Positions 1-7,928 of a stretch of DNA of 29,817 nt are shown here, piece after piece; the stretch's first letter is position 1; each line of letters starts with the position of its first letter. The translations under genes were made by a program, and so were the position numbers. The DNA is from a virus, in IMG/VR virus record IMGVR_UViG_3300031885_000078, positions 1-29,817 of that record. One strand, 5' to 3'. The notes under the pieces are model-generated. The model was not told the origin of the DNA. It was given only the letters and a program-made list of their open reading frames with translations, and made no database searches.

Positions 1-486
1 GAGGTAGCGGTCGAAACCTTGCACGCCTTGCTCGTTCATGATTGCTTCAGCTTGAGCCACATCATCAAAGCCGGATGCAGCGGTCGTGCGCTTTACCACG
101 AGGGTACCTTGCTGCGCCGCCACGTTCATGATGGCCAGATTGATGTCGCTGGCCAGCTTTTGCTTTGCAGAGTCACCCAAGCGCCCCTCTTGCAGCGTGT
201 CGCGCAGTTCGGTGGCTGTCAAAACCCACGGCACAGACTTGTTGAAGCCGATCGTAGACGGCACGCTCAGCTGCGTGAAGTCCTTGAAGTTCGAGGTCAT
301 GTCGGTACCGTCGAACGATTGCGCCACGTAGGGCTGAGGACGCCAAATGACGTTATTGGTGCGCTCCATCATCGCCTGGTCGGTGTTATAAACAGCGACA
401 TTGCGTGACAGCACCAGAGCATCATTAAAGCCCTCGAGGATGTCTTCGAACGCCACGCGTTCCTCTTTCGAAAATGCATTAGGCAT
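1..486 (-). CDS. Major coat protein, P22 gp5-like (partial, C-terminus beyond the left edge)
   Basis: The first 162 codons are visible and the frame is still open at the window edge. The N-terminal region MPNAFSKEERVAFEDILEG is followed by ERTNNVIWRPQPYVAQSFDG, which lines up with the RSSNTIWMPVEQES stretch of P22 coat; a later stretch resembling NVELKVANMAAEMGS of P22 reads SDINLAIMNVAAQQGT here. The protein would form the icosahedral shell. The ATG follows TTTGGAGATTGAATC, a usable ribosome site in the 24-base gap after scaffold. P22 coat is 430 residues, so well over half is missing. The family call comes from my memory of the P22 sequence and from position after portal and scaffold; both agree. 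Confidence 0.9.
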   Translation of the reverse strand, partial: MPNAFSKEERVAFEDILEGFNDALVLSRNVAVYNTDQAMMERTNNVIWRPQPYVAQSFDGTDMTSNFKDFTQLSVPSTIGFNKSVPWVLTATELRDTLQEGRLGDSAKQKLASDINLAIMNVAAQQGTLVVKRTTAASGFDDVAQAEAIMNEQGVQGFDRYL

Positions 487-510
487 GATTCAATCTCCAA
501 AAAAAATAGG

Positions 511-1353
511 TTAGGTGTTGCGCTTTTGCCGTTTGTAGGACATTACCTTTGAGTAATCTCCTGACTTCTCAGCATCTGCGCGAAGTCGATCAAGGGTGGA
601 ATCCACCGTGCCGGATACTTTGCCAGAACCCTGGACAGTTTTCTCAGGCGGCGGTGCCGCTTTGCGATTTGTAACCTTCAATTGCGTCTCCAGTTTTGCG
701 ACCGCAAAAGCGAATTTTACGGGGTCACTGATTGAGGCGAGTTCCTTGGCCTTCTTTGGGTTTTTGCCCAACGCATAGACCAGCAACGCGGGATTTTCAG
801 CGCCTTGAAGAATGACGCCTTGCTGAACGACGTTCAATGATTCCTGGGCGATTGCTTCGGCCTCATCGTAGTCTTTGACTTTCAGCTCTGCTTTCGCTTT
901 GCCGTAGCCTTCTAGCTTTGCTTGCCATTCCTTGGCTTGATTGTCTCGCTCTGCTTGCAGCTTTGCCACTTGTCGCTTGCGCTCAAACCAATTGGCCAGG
1001 CTTGCCTCGAATTTCTCCGCGTCGTAGTCAAAATCCTCTAGCGTTGGCTTTTTGCCAAGCTCCGTAACCGCTGGAGCGGCTGGCTCTTGGTTTAGCTTTG
1101 CTTCGAGTTCTCGATTGCGCTTCTGTAATTCTCGGTGCTGTTTGCGAAGTTCGCGTACCCACTCGGGCGCCGGTTTCTCTTCCTCTGGAGGTGGCGATTC
1201 CTCTCCGATGCTTACGATTACCTCGTCATCTTGTTCCGCTTCTGGCGCAGTTTCTGCGGATTGCTCTGGGCTTTCCGTTTCTTGCTGTGCCTCGATTGGT
1301 TCTTCGATGATTTCAGTTTGCTCGTTTACCTCGTTTTCTGCCGTTTCTGACAT
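511..1353 (-). CDS. Scaffolding protein (P22 gp8-like role)
   Basis: 280 residues lying between portal and coat, the position of scaffold in P22-like phages (P22 gp8 is 303 residues). The first ~60 residues are extremely acidic and Glu/Gln/Pro-rich, followed by a long charged helical or coiled-coil stretch (about residues 65-160, many K/E/A/L/Q). The C-terminus is basic (SYKRQKRNT), matching the P22 theme in which a basic C-terminal hairpin binds coat. There are no catalytic motifs. It should direct procapsid assembly and then leave the head. The start follows ATGGGGTAACT. Sequence identity to gp8 is not obvious by eye; the call rests on context and composition. Confidence 0.8.
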   Translation of the reverse strand: MSETAENEVNEQTEIIEEPIEAQQETESPEQSAETAPEAEQDDEVIVSIGEESPPPEEEKPAPEWVRELRKQHRELQKRNRELEAKLNQEPAAPAVTELGKKPTLEDFDYDAEKFEASLANWFERKRQVAKLQAERDNQAKEWQAKLEGYGKAKAELKVKDYDEAEAIAQESLNVVQQGVILQGAENPALLVYALGKNPKKAKELASISDPVKFAFAVAKLETQLKVTNRKAAPPPEKTVQGSGKVSGTVDSTLDRLRADAEKSGDYSKVMSYKRQKRNT

Positions 1354-1380
1354 AGTTACCCCATTGTTTGACTCACCCCA

Positions 1381-3450
1381 TTAAAGGCTGGGCGGATTGC
1401 CTGTATTCTGTTGCTGCTGCAAAGAGCCACCGATTGCTTGCGCAGTTTCAATGGCGGCTTTTTGCTGATTGGCGCTGACATTTGATAGGGTTTCAATTGT
1501 CTGCGCCCTAGTTTGTTCGGATTTTGCCACAGTTAGCACAGTATCTGCTTGTGCTTTCATGGCTTTTGCTTCAGCTTCTTTCGCTGCGCTCATCAAATAC
1601 ATGGCCTGCGGATCTGGTTGCTGGCCCTGCATTTCAGCCTGCATTTGTTCCGCTTCTTGCTCTGTTGCCTTCACGGCGCCCAACCGAACAAGCTTTCCTC
1701 GGAAATAATCGCGTACATCGCTCACGCCTTCGCCTTCGATATTCATCAAGGCCATGGCCGACAATACCTGCATCGTCTCAGGATCTTGCGTGACTTGCAT
1801 CATGCCGGTCAGTGCGCGCACGGTAGCCTGGCGCTTGCTGGAACTGGACGGGCCAACATCCACGGCAATATCAAATTCAGCTTCGCTCAGGTCGTTCTCG
1901 AATTCGACTTCGCCGGTTTCTTTATTGAGCGTTGGCCGCATCAATTCCACCGCTTCCGAAGTGCCGCCGGATGTAATGGCCTTCATCTTGCGGCCAGGCT
2001 CGACGAATATATCCTTGGCCATACTCAGCCAGATCTCGCCTGAGCGCTTCACAGACTTTGCCATGTTGCTCATGTAGATGAATGTCTGCATGTCAAGCCG
2101 CTGCTGGATCATCTCAATGGCTTTGCCGCTGATGTTGCTCACGACCTTGTCGCCTTGCTGCTGATTGCCGAGAACGTCCTGCATATCTTGCTCGGTTATC
2201 TGCAAGAGCGCGGCCATGGCAGGCGGCAAATTCGGTGCTTTGGTGTATGCAGCTGGCCCGCCGACTACCTGCTGGCCCATAGCATCCGTCACCGGGTTGA
2301 TAAGCAGGTAAGGATAGTTCTTGATGTTGTCCTCAGCCCACATCATCTGATGGCCGGCGATCTGCTCCGGCGTGAAGATCGGTTTCTCAACGCTGGACAA
2401 TGCGCTGATCTCGCCCAGCTTGGAGAGTTGCATATTCTTCAGTCGCTGAGCATCTTTTGCCAGGCGCACATGGCCCATACAGCGCTCAACCCCGTCGATA
2501 AACCAGCGCTTTCCGTACATCGGAACGATGGGGATATGCTTGCCTGCGATGTATCCGCAGTCTTCAAGCACTGCGCGCCCGCTCAAGATGTACTTGCGCA
2601 CTTTGCGGCGCTTGACCTTCTTTTGCCGCACTTCTTTGGCGCCGATGGCCTGCAATTCCACCAGCAAAGCGCCATCATCGGCCTCTAGTTCGGCGTCAGT
2701 GTGGCGTTCTTCCTCACCGTCCAGCATCTCGAAAACGCGCACAGTCTCGCTCGTTTCTTCGACGCGGTAGTACTCGGCCACGTAGACCAGATCCGGCGTG
2801 AGCCAGTCGAACTCGTGTTGAAAGATGTCTTTCGGCCAGCTCGCCGGATCATCTCCCCATTCTTCGGCGTATGCGTCACGGGTCATAGCCGTGAGAACGA
2901 AGCAGCGTTTTGCGTCTGCTTTGTCCTGGCGCTTGGCGTTCAGGTCAAAGAACACGCATGAATCAGCATCAAAGATCGGCTCGATGCGAATGCGCTGGCG
3001 TTCGTCCTCGTCGTCTTCCTCATCCTCGTACACAGTACGCAAGCGCCATGCACCGAAGCCGCCACCTACGGCTTCCTCGAAGGCGTTGTCATAAGCTTCC
3101 TCTGCTCCTGAATCCTGCTCATCGGCGCGATACAGACCATCGCAGGTTTCGGCCAGCTTGTCGTATTCGCTCTCGCCGTCTTTCGAAACGAAGTCAACCG
3201 TGATGCGGTTATTGCGGTATTCGTTGATGATGCGGATAACGGCCAGGTGAATTTTGTTCACTTCAAAACGTGGCTTGCTTTCAAACTGCTCGCCTATCTG
3301 GCCTTCCCACTGCGCGCCTGCGATTGAATAGAAACGCCGATCTTGCAAGCATTGCAGGCGCTCATCGCGCAGGGCAGATTGGATGGCGTCGAATTCGGCC
3401 ATTGCCTCGCTGTGAATTGCTGCCCACTTTTCCGCTTTGCTGCGCGCCAT
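1381..3450 (-). CDS. Portal protein, P22 gp1-like
   Basis: 689 residues against 725 in P22. Several stretches align with P22 portal: VGGGFGAWRLRTVYEDEE (P22 has VGAWRLVTDYEDQ), the AKRQDKADAKRCFVLTAMT region, GKHIPIVPMYGKRWFIDGVE, VRLAKDAQRLKNM, FTPEQIAGHQMMW and FDIAVDVGPSS. The C-terminal ~90 residues are Gln/Ala-rich and helical, as in the P22 barrel. It forms the dodecameric DNA channel at one vertex and docks terminase. The start is uncertain: the first ATG sits directly behind the T-run of a terminator-like hairpin and has no Shine-Dalgarno. The Met at residue 17 (about 3402) has GCGAGGCA in front but at very short spacing. The P22 alignment fits either start. Confidence 0.96.
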   Translation of the reverse strand: MARSKAEKWAAIHSEAMAEFDAIQSALRDERLQCLQDRRFYSIAGAQWEGQIGEQFESKPRFEVNKIHLAVIRIINEYRNNRITVDFVSKDGESEYDKLAETCDGLYRADEQDSGAEEAYDNAFEEAVGGGFGAWRLRTVYEDEEDDEDERQRIRIEPIFDADSCVFFDLNAKRQDKADAKRCFVLTAMTRDAYAEEWGDDPASWPKDIFQHEFDWLTPDLVYVAEYYRVEETSETVRVFEMLDGEEERHTDAELEADDGALLVELQAIGAKEVRQKKVKRRKVRKYILSGRAVLEDCGYIAGKHIPIVPMYGKRWFIDGVERCMGHVRLAKDAQRLKNMQLSKLGEISALSSVEKPIFTPEQIAGHQMMWAEDNIKNYPYLLINPVTDAMGQQVVGGPAAYTKAPNLPPAMAALLQITEQDMQDVLGNQQQGDKVVSNISGKAIEMIQQRLDMQTFIYMSNMAKSVKRSGEIWLSMAKDIFVEPGRKMKAITSGGTSEAVELMRPTLNKETGEVEFENDLSEAEFDIAVDVGPSSSSKRQATVRALTGMMQVTQDPETMQVLSAMALMNIEGEGVSDVRDYFRGKLVRLGAVKATEQEAEQMQAEMQGQQPDPQAMYLMSAAKEAEAKAMKAQADTVLTVAKSEQTRAQTIETLSNVSANQQKAAIETAQAIGGSLQQQQNTGNPPSL

Positions 3451-3475
3451 AAAAAAGCCCCGAAGTATCGGGGCT
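3451..3475 (-). terminator. Intrinsic terminator between the 95-residue gene and portal
   Basis: An 8-bp perfect stem AGCCCCGA/TCGGGGCT (3456-3463 with 3468-3475) with a 4-base loop. On the minus strand it is followed by a run of T that ends exactly at the portal ATG. This is the classic GC-stem plus U-tract form for minus-strand transcription. Confidence 0.8.
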
Positions 3476-3482
3476 GTTTATA

Positions 3483-3770
3483 TCACATTCTGCGCTTTCG
3501 ATTCTGGAAAAAGTCATCAATCAAGTCTTCCGCCTCTGCATGATCTGCTTTTGTCATCTTGTTGACCAGCCAGTTTGCGGGCCGGTAGTTGCGATCAAGC
3601 AGCTCCCATTCCATTTCAGTGTAGCCGTAGTAATCCATGTCTGAATCCCACGTATCCCGGCCATTGACCTTGTTGTAATGCTCAATGCCGAGCTTGCAAG
3701 GGATGCCGCAAATTTGAGCATCAATCACTGCCACGAATTTTTGATGCGCTTGGGTTTGGTACTTGTTCAT
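3483..3770 (-). CDS. 95-residue phage protein of unknown function, moron-like
   Basis: Soluble, 95 residues, no membrane segment. Near the N-terminus it has QICGIPCKLGIEHYNKV, then acidic/aromatic DSDMDYYGYTEMEWELLDR, and a charged C-terminus FFQNRKRRM. I recognise this general shape (a GIPC-x-x-G motif, then DYYGY..E.ELLDR) from uncharacterised phage proteins but know no function. The ATG at 3770 is chosen over upstream starts because it follows GAAAGGCGACAA and lies 35 bases downstream of a good promoter -10. The gene is bracketed by that promoter and by a terminator, so it can be expressed apart from terL and portal. Confidence 0.75.
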   Translation of the reverse strand: MNKYQTQAHQKFVAVIDAQICGIPCKLGIEHYNKVNGRDTWDSDMDYYGYTEMEWELLDRNYRPANWLVNKMTKADHAEAEDLIDDFFQNRKRRM

Positions 3771-3804
3771 TTGTCGCCTTTCGGTTTCGGGTTGCGATGA
3801 ATGA

Positions 3805-3833
3805 ATTCTGAGGCATTGCGCCCACAATGTCAA
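3805..3833 (-). promoter_or_regulatory. Sigma-70-type promoter for the 95-residue gene
   Basis: On the minus strand, a perfect -35 TTGACA (3828-3833), exactly 17 bases of spacer, and a -10 CAGAAT (3805-3810; 4 of 6 consensus positions). The expected start of transcription is near 3798, about 28 bases before the ATG at 3770. This is the best-looking host-type promoter in the window. Confidence 0.7.
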
Positions 3834-3853
3834 GCACAAAAGAGCACAAAAAA
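3834..3853 (-). repeat. 10-bp-phased direct repeat upstream of the 3805-3833 promoter
   Basis: On the minus strand TTTTGTGC occurs twice (3844-3851 and 3834-3841) separated by TC, so the two copies lie one helical turn apart and abut the -35. A near copy, TTTTGTGT-TC-TTTTGTAT, occurs on the plus strand at 18887-18904. The placement suggests a regulator-binding or upstream promoter element; that is inference. Confidence 0.55.
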
Positions 3854-5080
3854 TTACGCGCGACGGAATGCGGAGACAGTCGGGACGATTGCCACGCTTT
3901 GAGGCTTTGCCGCGGTCTGCGCTCGCCTGGCACCTTCGCACGCGTAGCGCAATGCGTCGATTACGTGATTGTCCCGATCATCGAGGATCGGTAGCACTTG
4001 CGAGGTGAGCGGGTCAATTTTGTAGCTGTAGGCGTTCAGTTCGTCAATTGTGTGAGTGCATCGCGGGTGCACGACGATGTCAAAAGACTTCAGCCACTCG
4101 ATGCCATCTTCCACACTACGCGGCCCTTTGACGGCGCCGACTATCTTTGGGAAGCCGTTTCGCCGCATGTGGCTGATTGTCTCCGGCCTGGAACTATCGG
4201 CCACGATCGGCCAACGCTCAGACTCAGGCACGCTCATGAAAAGGCTAGGCGTGTCCATGATCTCGCAGCCGATACGATAAGCCTCGTGATCTATGTATAG
4301 CGTGCGCCCGATGATGTGGCATCGCACCAGGACAGTCGGGTCAACCGCAAAGCCCCAGTCCGCGCCGTATCGATGGACAGCATCGGCAGGCGCTTCGAAC
4401 TCGTCAATGCGCCAGTTCTTGAACACTCGCGCCTCTGTGTTTTGCTGATACTGCCCGAGCCACACGTGCGCCCACTTTCCCGGGTCGCGCTTGCGGTCAT
4501 ACTCCATCTCATCGCGCAGCACGTCAGGAAACCACGGGTTGTCCTCGTAATTCACTTGCAGAACTATTGCATCCGGCGGCGGATTGTCGCCGCGCAGGAG
4601 CTTGTCCACCGGATCGTCTGGGCTCTCCGGGTTCCAAGTGAACAGAATCTCCGATCCTTCCTCACGGATCGTAGGACGCAACAGCTCCAGGCTGCGATGG
4701 CTCAAGCTTTGCGCTTCCTCGATCCACGCCACGTGATAGCCCTGAAGCGACTTGATCGAGTCTGCGGTATGGTTCTGCATCCCCATGAAGATGATTTGCC
4801 CGCCGTTCTTGGCCTTGATCTTGGCCTCTTGGATCTCGAAGTGATGCCCAACCCCGAGCGCCTCTATCTTTGCCTCAATCAGCTTCTTCACAGACTGATT
4901 CAGAGACTTCTGGATCTCACGGATGCACACGATATCGGTGCGCTTCATGAGCGACAGCTCAACTAGGTATTCCGCCACGAAGTGAGACTTGCCCGAGCCT
5001 CGTCCGCCGTATGCGCCTTTATAGCGCGCCGGTTTGAACCAAGGCTCGGCCCATGCTGGGGTTTCGATTTGCAGTTTCAT
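3854..5080 (-). CDS. terL: Terminase large subunit, Sf6/PBSX-type (Terminase_3)
   Basis: 408 residues. ATPase motifs: Walker A GGRGSGKS at 25-32 and Walker B VAWIEEA at 117-123 with catalytic-type Glu. The N-terminal pattern (FKPARYKGAYGGRGSGKSHF) resembles Sf6 gp2. The nuclease domain has DWGFAVDP (Asp241, Asp247), IVADSS (Asp295) and DNHVIDALRYA (Asp375), the acidic residues of the RNase-H-like fold. It pumps DNA into the procapsid and cuts it. The start is placed at 5080 because this ATG overlaps the terS stop as ATGA; a longer reading frame upstream lies wholly inside terS. It pairs a Sf6-like motor with a P22-like portal, as Sf6 itself does. Confidence 0.96.
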   Translation of the reverse strand: MKLQIETPAWAEPWFKPARYKGAYGGRGSGKSHFVAEYLVELSLMKRTDIVCIREIQKSLNQSVKKLIEAKIEALGVGHHFEIQEAKIKAKNGGQIIFMGMQNHTADSIKSLQGYHVAWIEEAQSLSHRSLELLRPTIREEGSEILFTWNPESPDDPVDKLLRGDNPPPDAIVLQVNYEDNPWFPDVLRDEMEYDRKRDPGKWAHVWLGQYQQNTEARVFKNWRIDEFEAPADAVHRYGADWGFAVDPTVLVRCHIIGRTLYIDHEAYRIGCEIMDTPSLFMSVPESERWPIVADSSRPETISHMRRNGFPKIVGAVKGPRSVEDGIEWLKSFDIVVHPRCTHTIDELNAYSYKIDPLTSQVLPILDDRDNHVIDALRYACEGARRAQTAAKPQSVAIVPTVSAFRRA

Positions 5081-5493
5081 TTCTTGACAATCACGCGCTC
5101 GATCTGCTGAATCGCAATTGGCCGGTCGGAGTCGCCGGACAGCTCCAGCTTGTCGCCCCACTTCTTCGGGGCCAGCTTGCTCAGTAGCCACTTGCGCGAG
5201 TCGATCTGCAGCCGCTGCTTCTGAACCGCGCCGTTGTCAGTCGCGCCGCTTTCAGTGCTTCCCACCGGAGCGTCAGCGATGGAGATGATCTCGGCGGCGA
5301 TGTGCTCGTGCAGGTCTTCGCGCGCGCGTGTGTATTCTTCGACGAGCGCGGGATTATTATTCAACCACTCGCTCAGCGTGCTTTGAGGAATCCCGACAAT
5401 TTGGCAAGCTTTGAATGCGCTATTTCCTTTTCGCATCAATGCGAATACTTGCTCAGCAATATCTACCTTTTCCTCTTCAGTTCTGCGTACCAT
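5077..5493 (-). CDS. terS: Terminase small subunit, Sf6 gp1-like
   Basis: 138 residues. The N-terminal ~55 residues form a helix-turn-helix DNA-binding domain (NSAFKACQIVGIPQSTLSEWL), followed by a helical region (EEYTRAREDLHEHIAAEIISIAD) suited to ring assembly. The stretch LQIDSRKWLLSKLAPKKWGD is typical of Sf6-type small terminases. It recognises the packaging site and recruits TerL. The ATG at 5493 is preferred over an in-frame TTG four codons upstream because GAGGTGGAAA stands directly before it. It overlaps the upstream DUF3310-like gene by 17 bases and terL by 4, so the three are probably translationally coupled. Confidence 0.92.
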   Translation of the reverse strand: MVRRTEEEKVDIAEQVFALMRKGNSAFKACQIVGIPQSTLSEWLNNNPALVEEYTRAREDLHEHIAAEIISIADAPVGSTESGATDNGAVQKQRLQIDSRKWLLSKLAPKKWGDKLELSGDSDRPIAIQQIERVIVKK

Positions 5494-5710
5494 TTTCCAC
5501 CTCAATGAGTTTATCCAAATAATGCCGCGCTTTTCTCAAATCCTCAATCCCGCCTTTATCTTTCCACCGTGCGATATATTTGATTGCATTTCCCTGTAGG
5601 AATCCTGAGAATGCCTCATGGCTCATCCAAGCCTCCATGGCATCCCATGGCTGGATCTCTTTCGTAGTGTAGTGCGTGCCGCCGATCTGGTGGAGTCTTG
5701 ATGTTGTCAT
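5477..5710 (-). CDS. DUF3310-like small phage protein
   Basis: 77 residues. IGGTHYTTKEIQPWD, then SGFLQGNAIKYIARWKDKGGIEDLRKARHYLDKLIE, matches the pattern of the DUF3310 family (IGG-HY..IQPWD, L.GN-IKYI.R...K.G..DL.KA..YL..L), common in phages next to replication or packaging genes. The molecular function is not established; some annotations call it a nucleotide kinase without good support. The ATG follows GAAGGAACGAAAGC. It is the first gene of the packaging operon after the G/C-rich spacer. Confidence 0.85.
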   Translation of the reverse strand: MTTSRLHQIGGTHYTTKEIQPWDAMEAWMSHEAFSGFLQGNAIKYIARWKDKGGIEDLRKARHYLDKLIEVENGTQN

Positions 5711-5750
5711 GCTTTCGTTCCTTCAAGTTCATCGGTTGAGAAGTTGCCCC

Positions 5751-5887
5751 AATTTTTCCGCATCCCGGTCCCCCTACCTCCCCCTAACGTATACGTTTTA
5801 GGGGAGGGGCGGGGGATTTTTCCGGGCTTTTGCCCCGAATCCCCCTAAACCCCCCTGGGGGACTTCGGGGGATTTAGGGGGATTTTT
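5751..5887. repeat. G/C-run spacer with nested inverted repeats
   Basis: The gap between the primase-helicase stop and the DUF3310-like gene is packed with runs of C then G. Visible elements: a 12-base palindrome AACGTATACGTT inside CCCCTA...TAGGGG arms (5781-5804); the motif GGGGGATTT three times (from 5811, 5867 and 5877); a small GGGC-TTTT-GCCC hairpin near 5824-5836; and a large imperfect hairpin pairing AATCCCCCTAAA (5838-5849) with 5873-5884 and CCCCC (5851-5855) with 5867-5871. The primase-helicase TAA lies inside the right arm. On the plus strand GGGGAGGGGCGGGGG followed by CCGGG could form a G-quadruplex. Its role is unknown: terminator, origin or packaging signal are all possible. 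Confidence 0.7.
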
Positions 5888-7928
5888 GATGTCCTCTTTT
5901 GCTAATCAAAAGTGCGCTACTGTGTGCGGGGTCGATGATAACCCAGCCCTTCTCGGCGGTTGCAATGATGCCAGAATTGAGCATTGGCATGATCATCCCG
6001 TCTTTGCGGCTGGCTTCTGTTTTATTCGTTGCGGTGCGTTCTGAAATACCGTCTGCAATCAGTAATTCTCTCAATGCGTTACGGCTAATATAAGGCAAAC
6101 CATCCTGTTCTTCGGCGCCGCCAGCCCAATATGCGCGTTGCAAAGTGCGGATATTCTCATCATGTTTTGTAGGTTTTTTGTGCGGTATAACTGACTCCGC
6201 ATCTAAATCAGGAATTGCCACGCAAGTCGTTGCGGCTTCACCGAATTTAGTAATCCCCATTTCGATTATTTCTAGTTTGAAATAGATGGTCTCACCTTTG
6301 CCTGGGAGTTCACGCTGCTTTGTGACGGTGACAGACCGAACGCCGTCCTTCTCTGCCACTTCGATTTCGGTGTCGATGTGTGCGCGGATTCCTGACCAGC
6401 CTCGGGCGCCCTTAGCCTGATCTTTTCCGTTGTGGTGGATGATCATCAAGGCGGCTCCGGTAGCGTGTGCAACTTGGTCAAAACGTGCCATGACTGGCCC
6501 CATGTCCTCGCCGCTGTTTTCGTTGGCTCCGGCGCTCATCCTGGCCAGCGTGTCGCCGATGATGAGCCGCACGGGCTTGCCTTTGATCTGTTCGACTGCT
6601 TTGACCAGCTCGATCACGTCATTGGCGTCCTGATCGCCAGAATAGAAGTTCATGGGCACTGGCACCATGGCCAGGTTCTCCAGGTTGCACACGTAGAACT
6701 TCTTGATTGCTTGCATGCGTGAGCGAATGCTGCCAGGTGCCTCGCTGGCCAGATAGACAACTAGGCCGGGATCTGTTCTGCGCCCGTAGCATTCTGCGCC
6801 GGTAGCAATGGCGGTTGCAACTGACAGCGCCCAGAATGTCTTACCTGAGTTGCTATCACCGTAGACCACTACCGAACTGCCGATTGTCATCAAGCCTTCG
6901 ACTAGCTCATTTGGTGCCTCGTATTCGTCGCCCAATTGATCGCCAAAGACAAGCTGCAACTTTTCAACGACTACTGAGCCGGTTTGTGGCATGAGCAGAC
7001 TAGACAAATCATGTCCAGCTTGCACATAATCGTTGGCATCCATGCCTTCGATTGGAGGGATGATCACGCGCGCGCCATACTTCGCGCTGGCTTGATCGGC
7101 GTACTTTTGCCCGGTGCCACTCTTGTCATGATCTGCGACGATCACGATTGATTGCTGCGGGCCGTACATCTCACGCAAGCTTCCAGTCACTGGAACGAGA
7201 TTGCTGGCACTGTAGGCAACTGCGCAAGGCCTGCCAGTCGATTCATAGATAGTTGCGGCGGTGGCGAATCCCTCGGCAATGTAAAGAATGCCAGGTTCGT
7301 CCATCGTTCCGAGCATCCAAAATTTGCCGCCTGACTTGCCGCCAGGGTGATAAAGCTTACCGCCTTCTTCATCAATGTATTGCAGCGTGCTCAGGGTGCC
7401 GTCTTGATCGTAAAGCGGCACCATCAGGCGCCCATCGCCGGTGATGCGAACTCCATGCGTCTGAATGCCCTTTCGCTTGAGATACGGGTGATCTGGGTGC
7501 GCGGCCACGCCACTGAGCCAGATTTTCTCAACGGTCTCGCTAGCGATTTTTTGCTGGCGCTCTAGCTCCGCATCGCGCAGCGCTTTAGATTCTGCGACAC
7601 GGCGAGCGTAGAACATCTCCTCGGCGTCTGACAATTTGCGGCCTATATCAGCTTTCCAGGTCATCTCAACGCCATACCTCCAGCACCCGAAGCGACCAGC
7701 CGGAACGCCATCCCCGAACACCAGATACCACCCAGGCTTATCGCCATGTCCTGGTGATCCCTTGGTGCCAGACCGAAAGCGGTGAATCTTGCCATCAAAG
7801 TGCAGCTCTTCGGGCGGATTCAATCCAGCCTTCAGCATGGCATCTCGCAGCTGCACCTCTGGCGCATCTACTCGCTTTTCCGGCGGTGGCGACCACGGCC
7901 CGCCGAGCACTTTTGAAAGATCAGCCAT
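5874..7928 (-). CDS. Toprim primase fused to RepA/DnaB-like helicase
   Basis: 684 residues. A Toprim domain carries ILYIAEGFATAATIYES (Glu219) and IVIVADHDKSGTGQKYA (Asp266, Asp268). A RecA-fold ATPase follows with Walker A GDSNSGKT (357-364), Walker B LIIGDTLARM (455-464) and IIHHNGKDQAKGARGWSG (~496-513), the pattern of the RepA-like AAA_25 helicases. The N-terminal ~140 residues have no clear zinc ribbon. The C-terminal ~100 residues probably form a winged-helix tail (ISRNALRELLIADGISERTATNKTEASRKDGMI). It should prime and unwind phage DNA at the replication fork. Its start overlaps the stop of the 58-residue HTH gene by 8 bases, so the two share a transcript. Confidence 0.92.
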   Translation of the reverse strand: MADLSKVLGGPWSPPPEKRVDAPEVQLRDAMLKAGLNPPEELHFDGKIHRFRSGTKGSPGHGDKPGWYLVFGDGVPAGRFGCWRYGVEMTWKADIGRKLSDAEEMFYARRVAESKALRDAELERQQKIASETVEKIWLSGVAAHPDHPYLKRKGIQTHGVRITGDGRLMVPLYDQDGTLSTLQYIDEEGGKLYHPGGKSGGKFWMLGTMDEPGILYIAEGFATAATIYESTGRPCAVAYSASNLVPVTGSLREMYGPQQSIVIVADHDKSGTGQKYADQASAKYGARVIIPPIEGMDANDYVQAGHDLSSLLMPQTGSVVVEKLQLVFGDQLGDEYEAPNELVEGLMTIGSSVVVYGDSNSGKTFWALSVATAIATGAECYGRRTDPGLVVYLASEAPGSIRSRMQAIKKFYVCNLENLAMVPVPMNFYSGDQDANDVIELVKAVEQIKGKPVRLIIGDTLARMSAGANENSGEDMGPVMARFDQVAHATGAALMIIHHNGKDQAKGARGWSGIRAHIDTEIEVAEKDGVRSVTVTKQRELPGKGETIYFKLEIIEMGITKFGEAATTCVAIPDLDAESVIPHKKPTKHDENIRTLQRAYWAGGAEEQDGLPYISRNALRELLIADGISERTATNKTEASRKDGMIMPMLNSGIIATAEKGWVIIDPAHSSALLISKRGHQKSP

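Noticed and set aside
1549-2043. Long plus-strand frame opposite the portal gene
   Set aside because: Antisense shadow of a strongly supported portal gene; no ribosome site or recognisable protein features.
5634-5651. Two CCATGG palindromes close together in the DUF3310-like gene
   Set aside because: Short, within coding sequence, and explained by the codons; no sign of a regulatory role.
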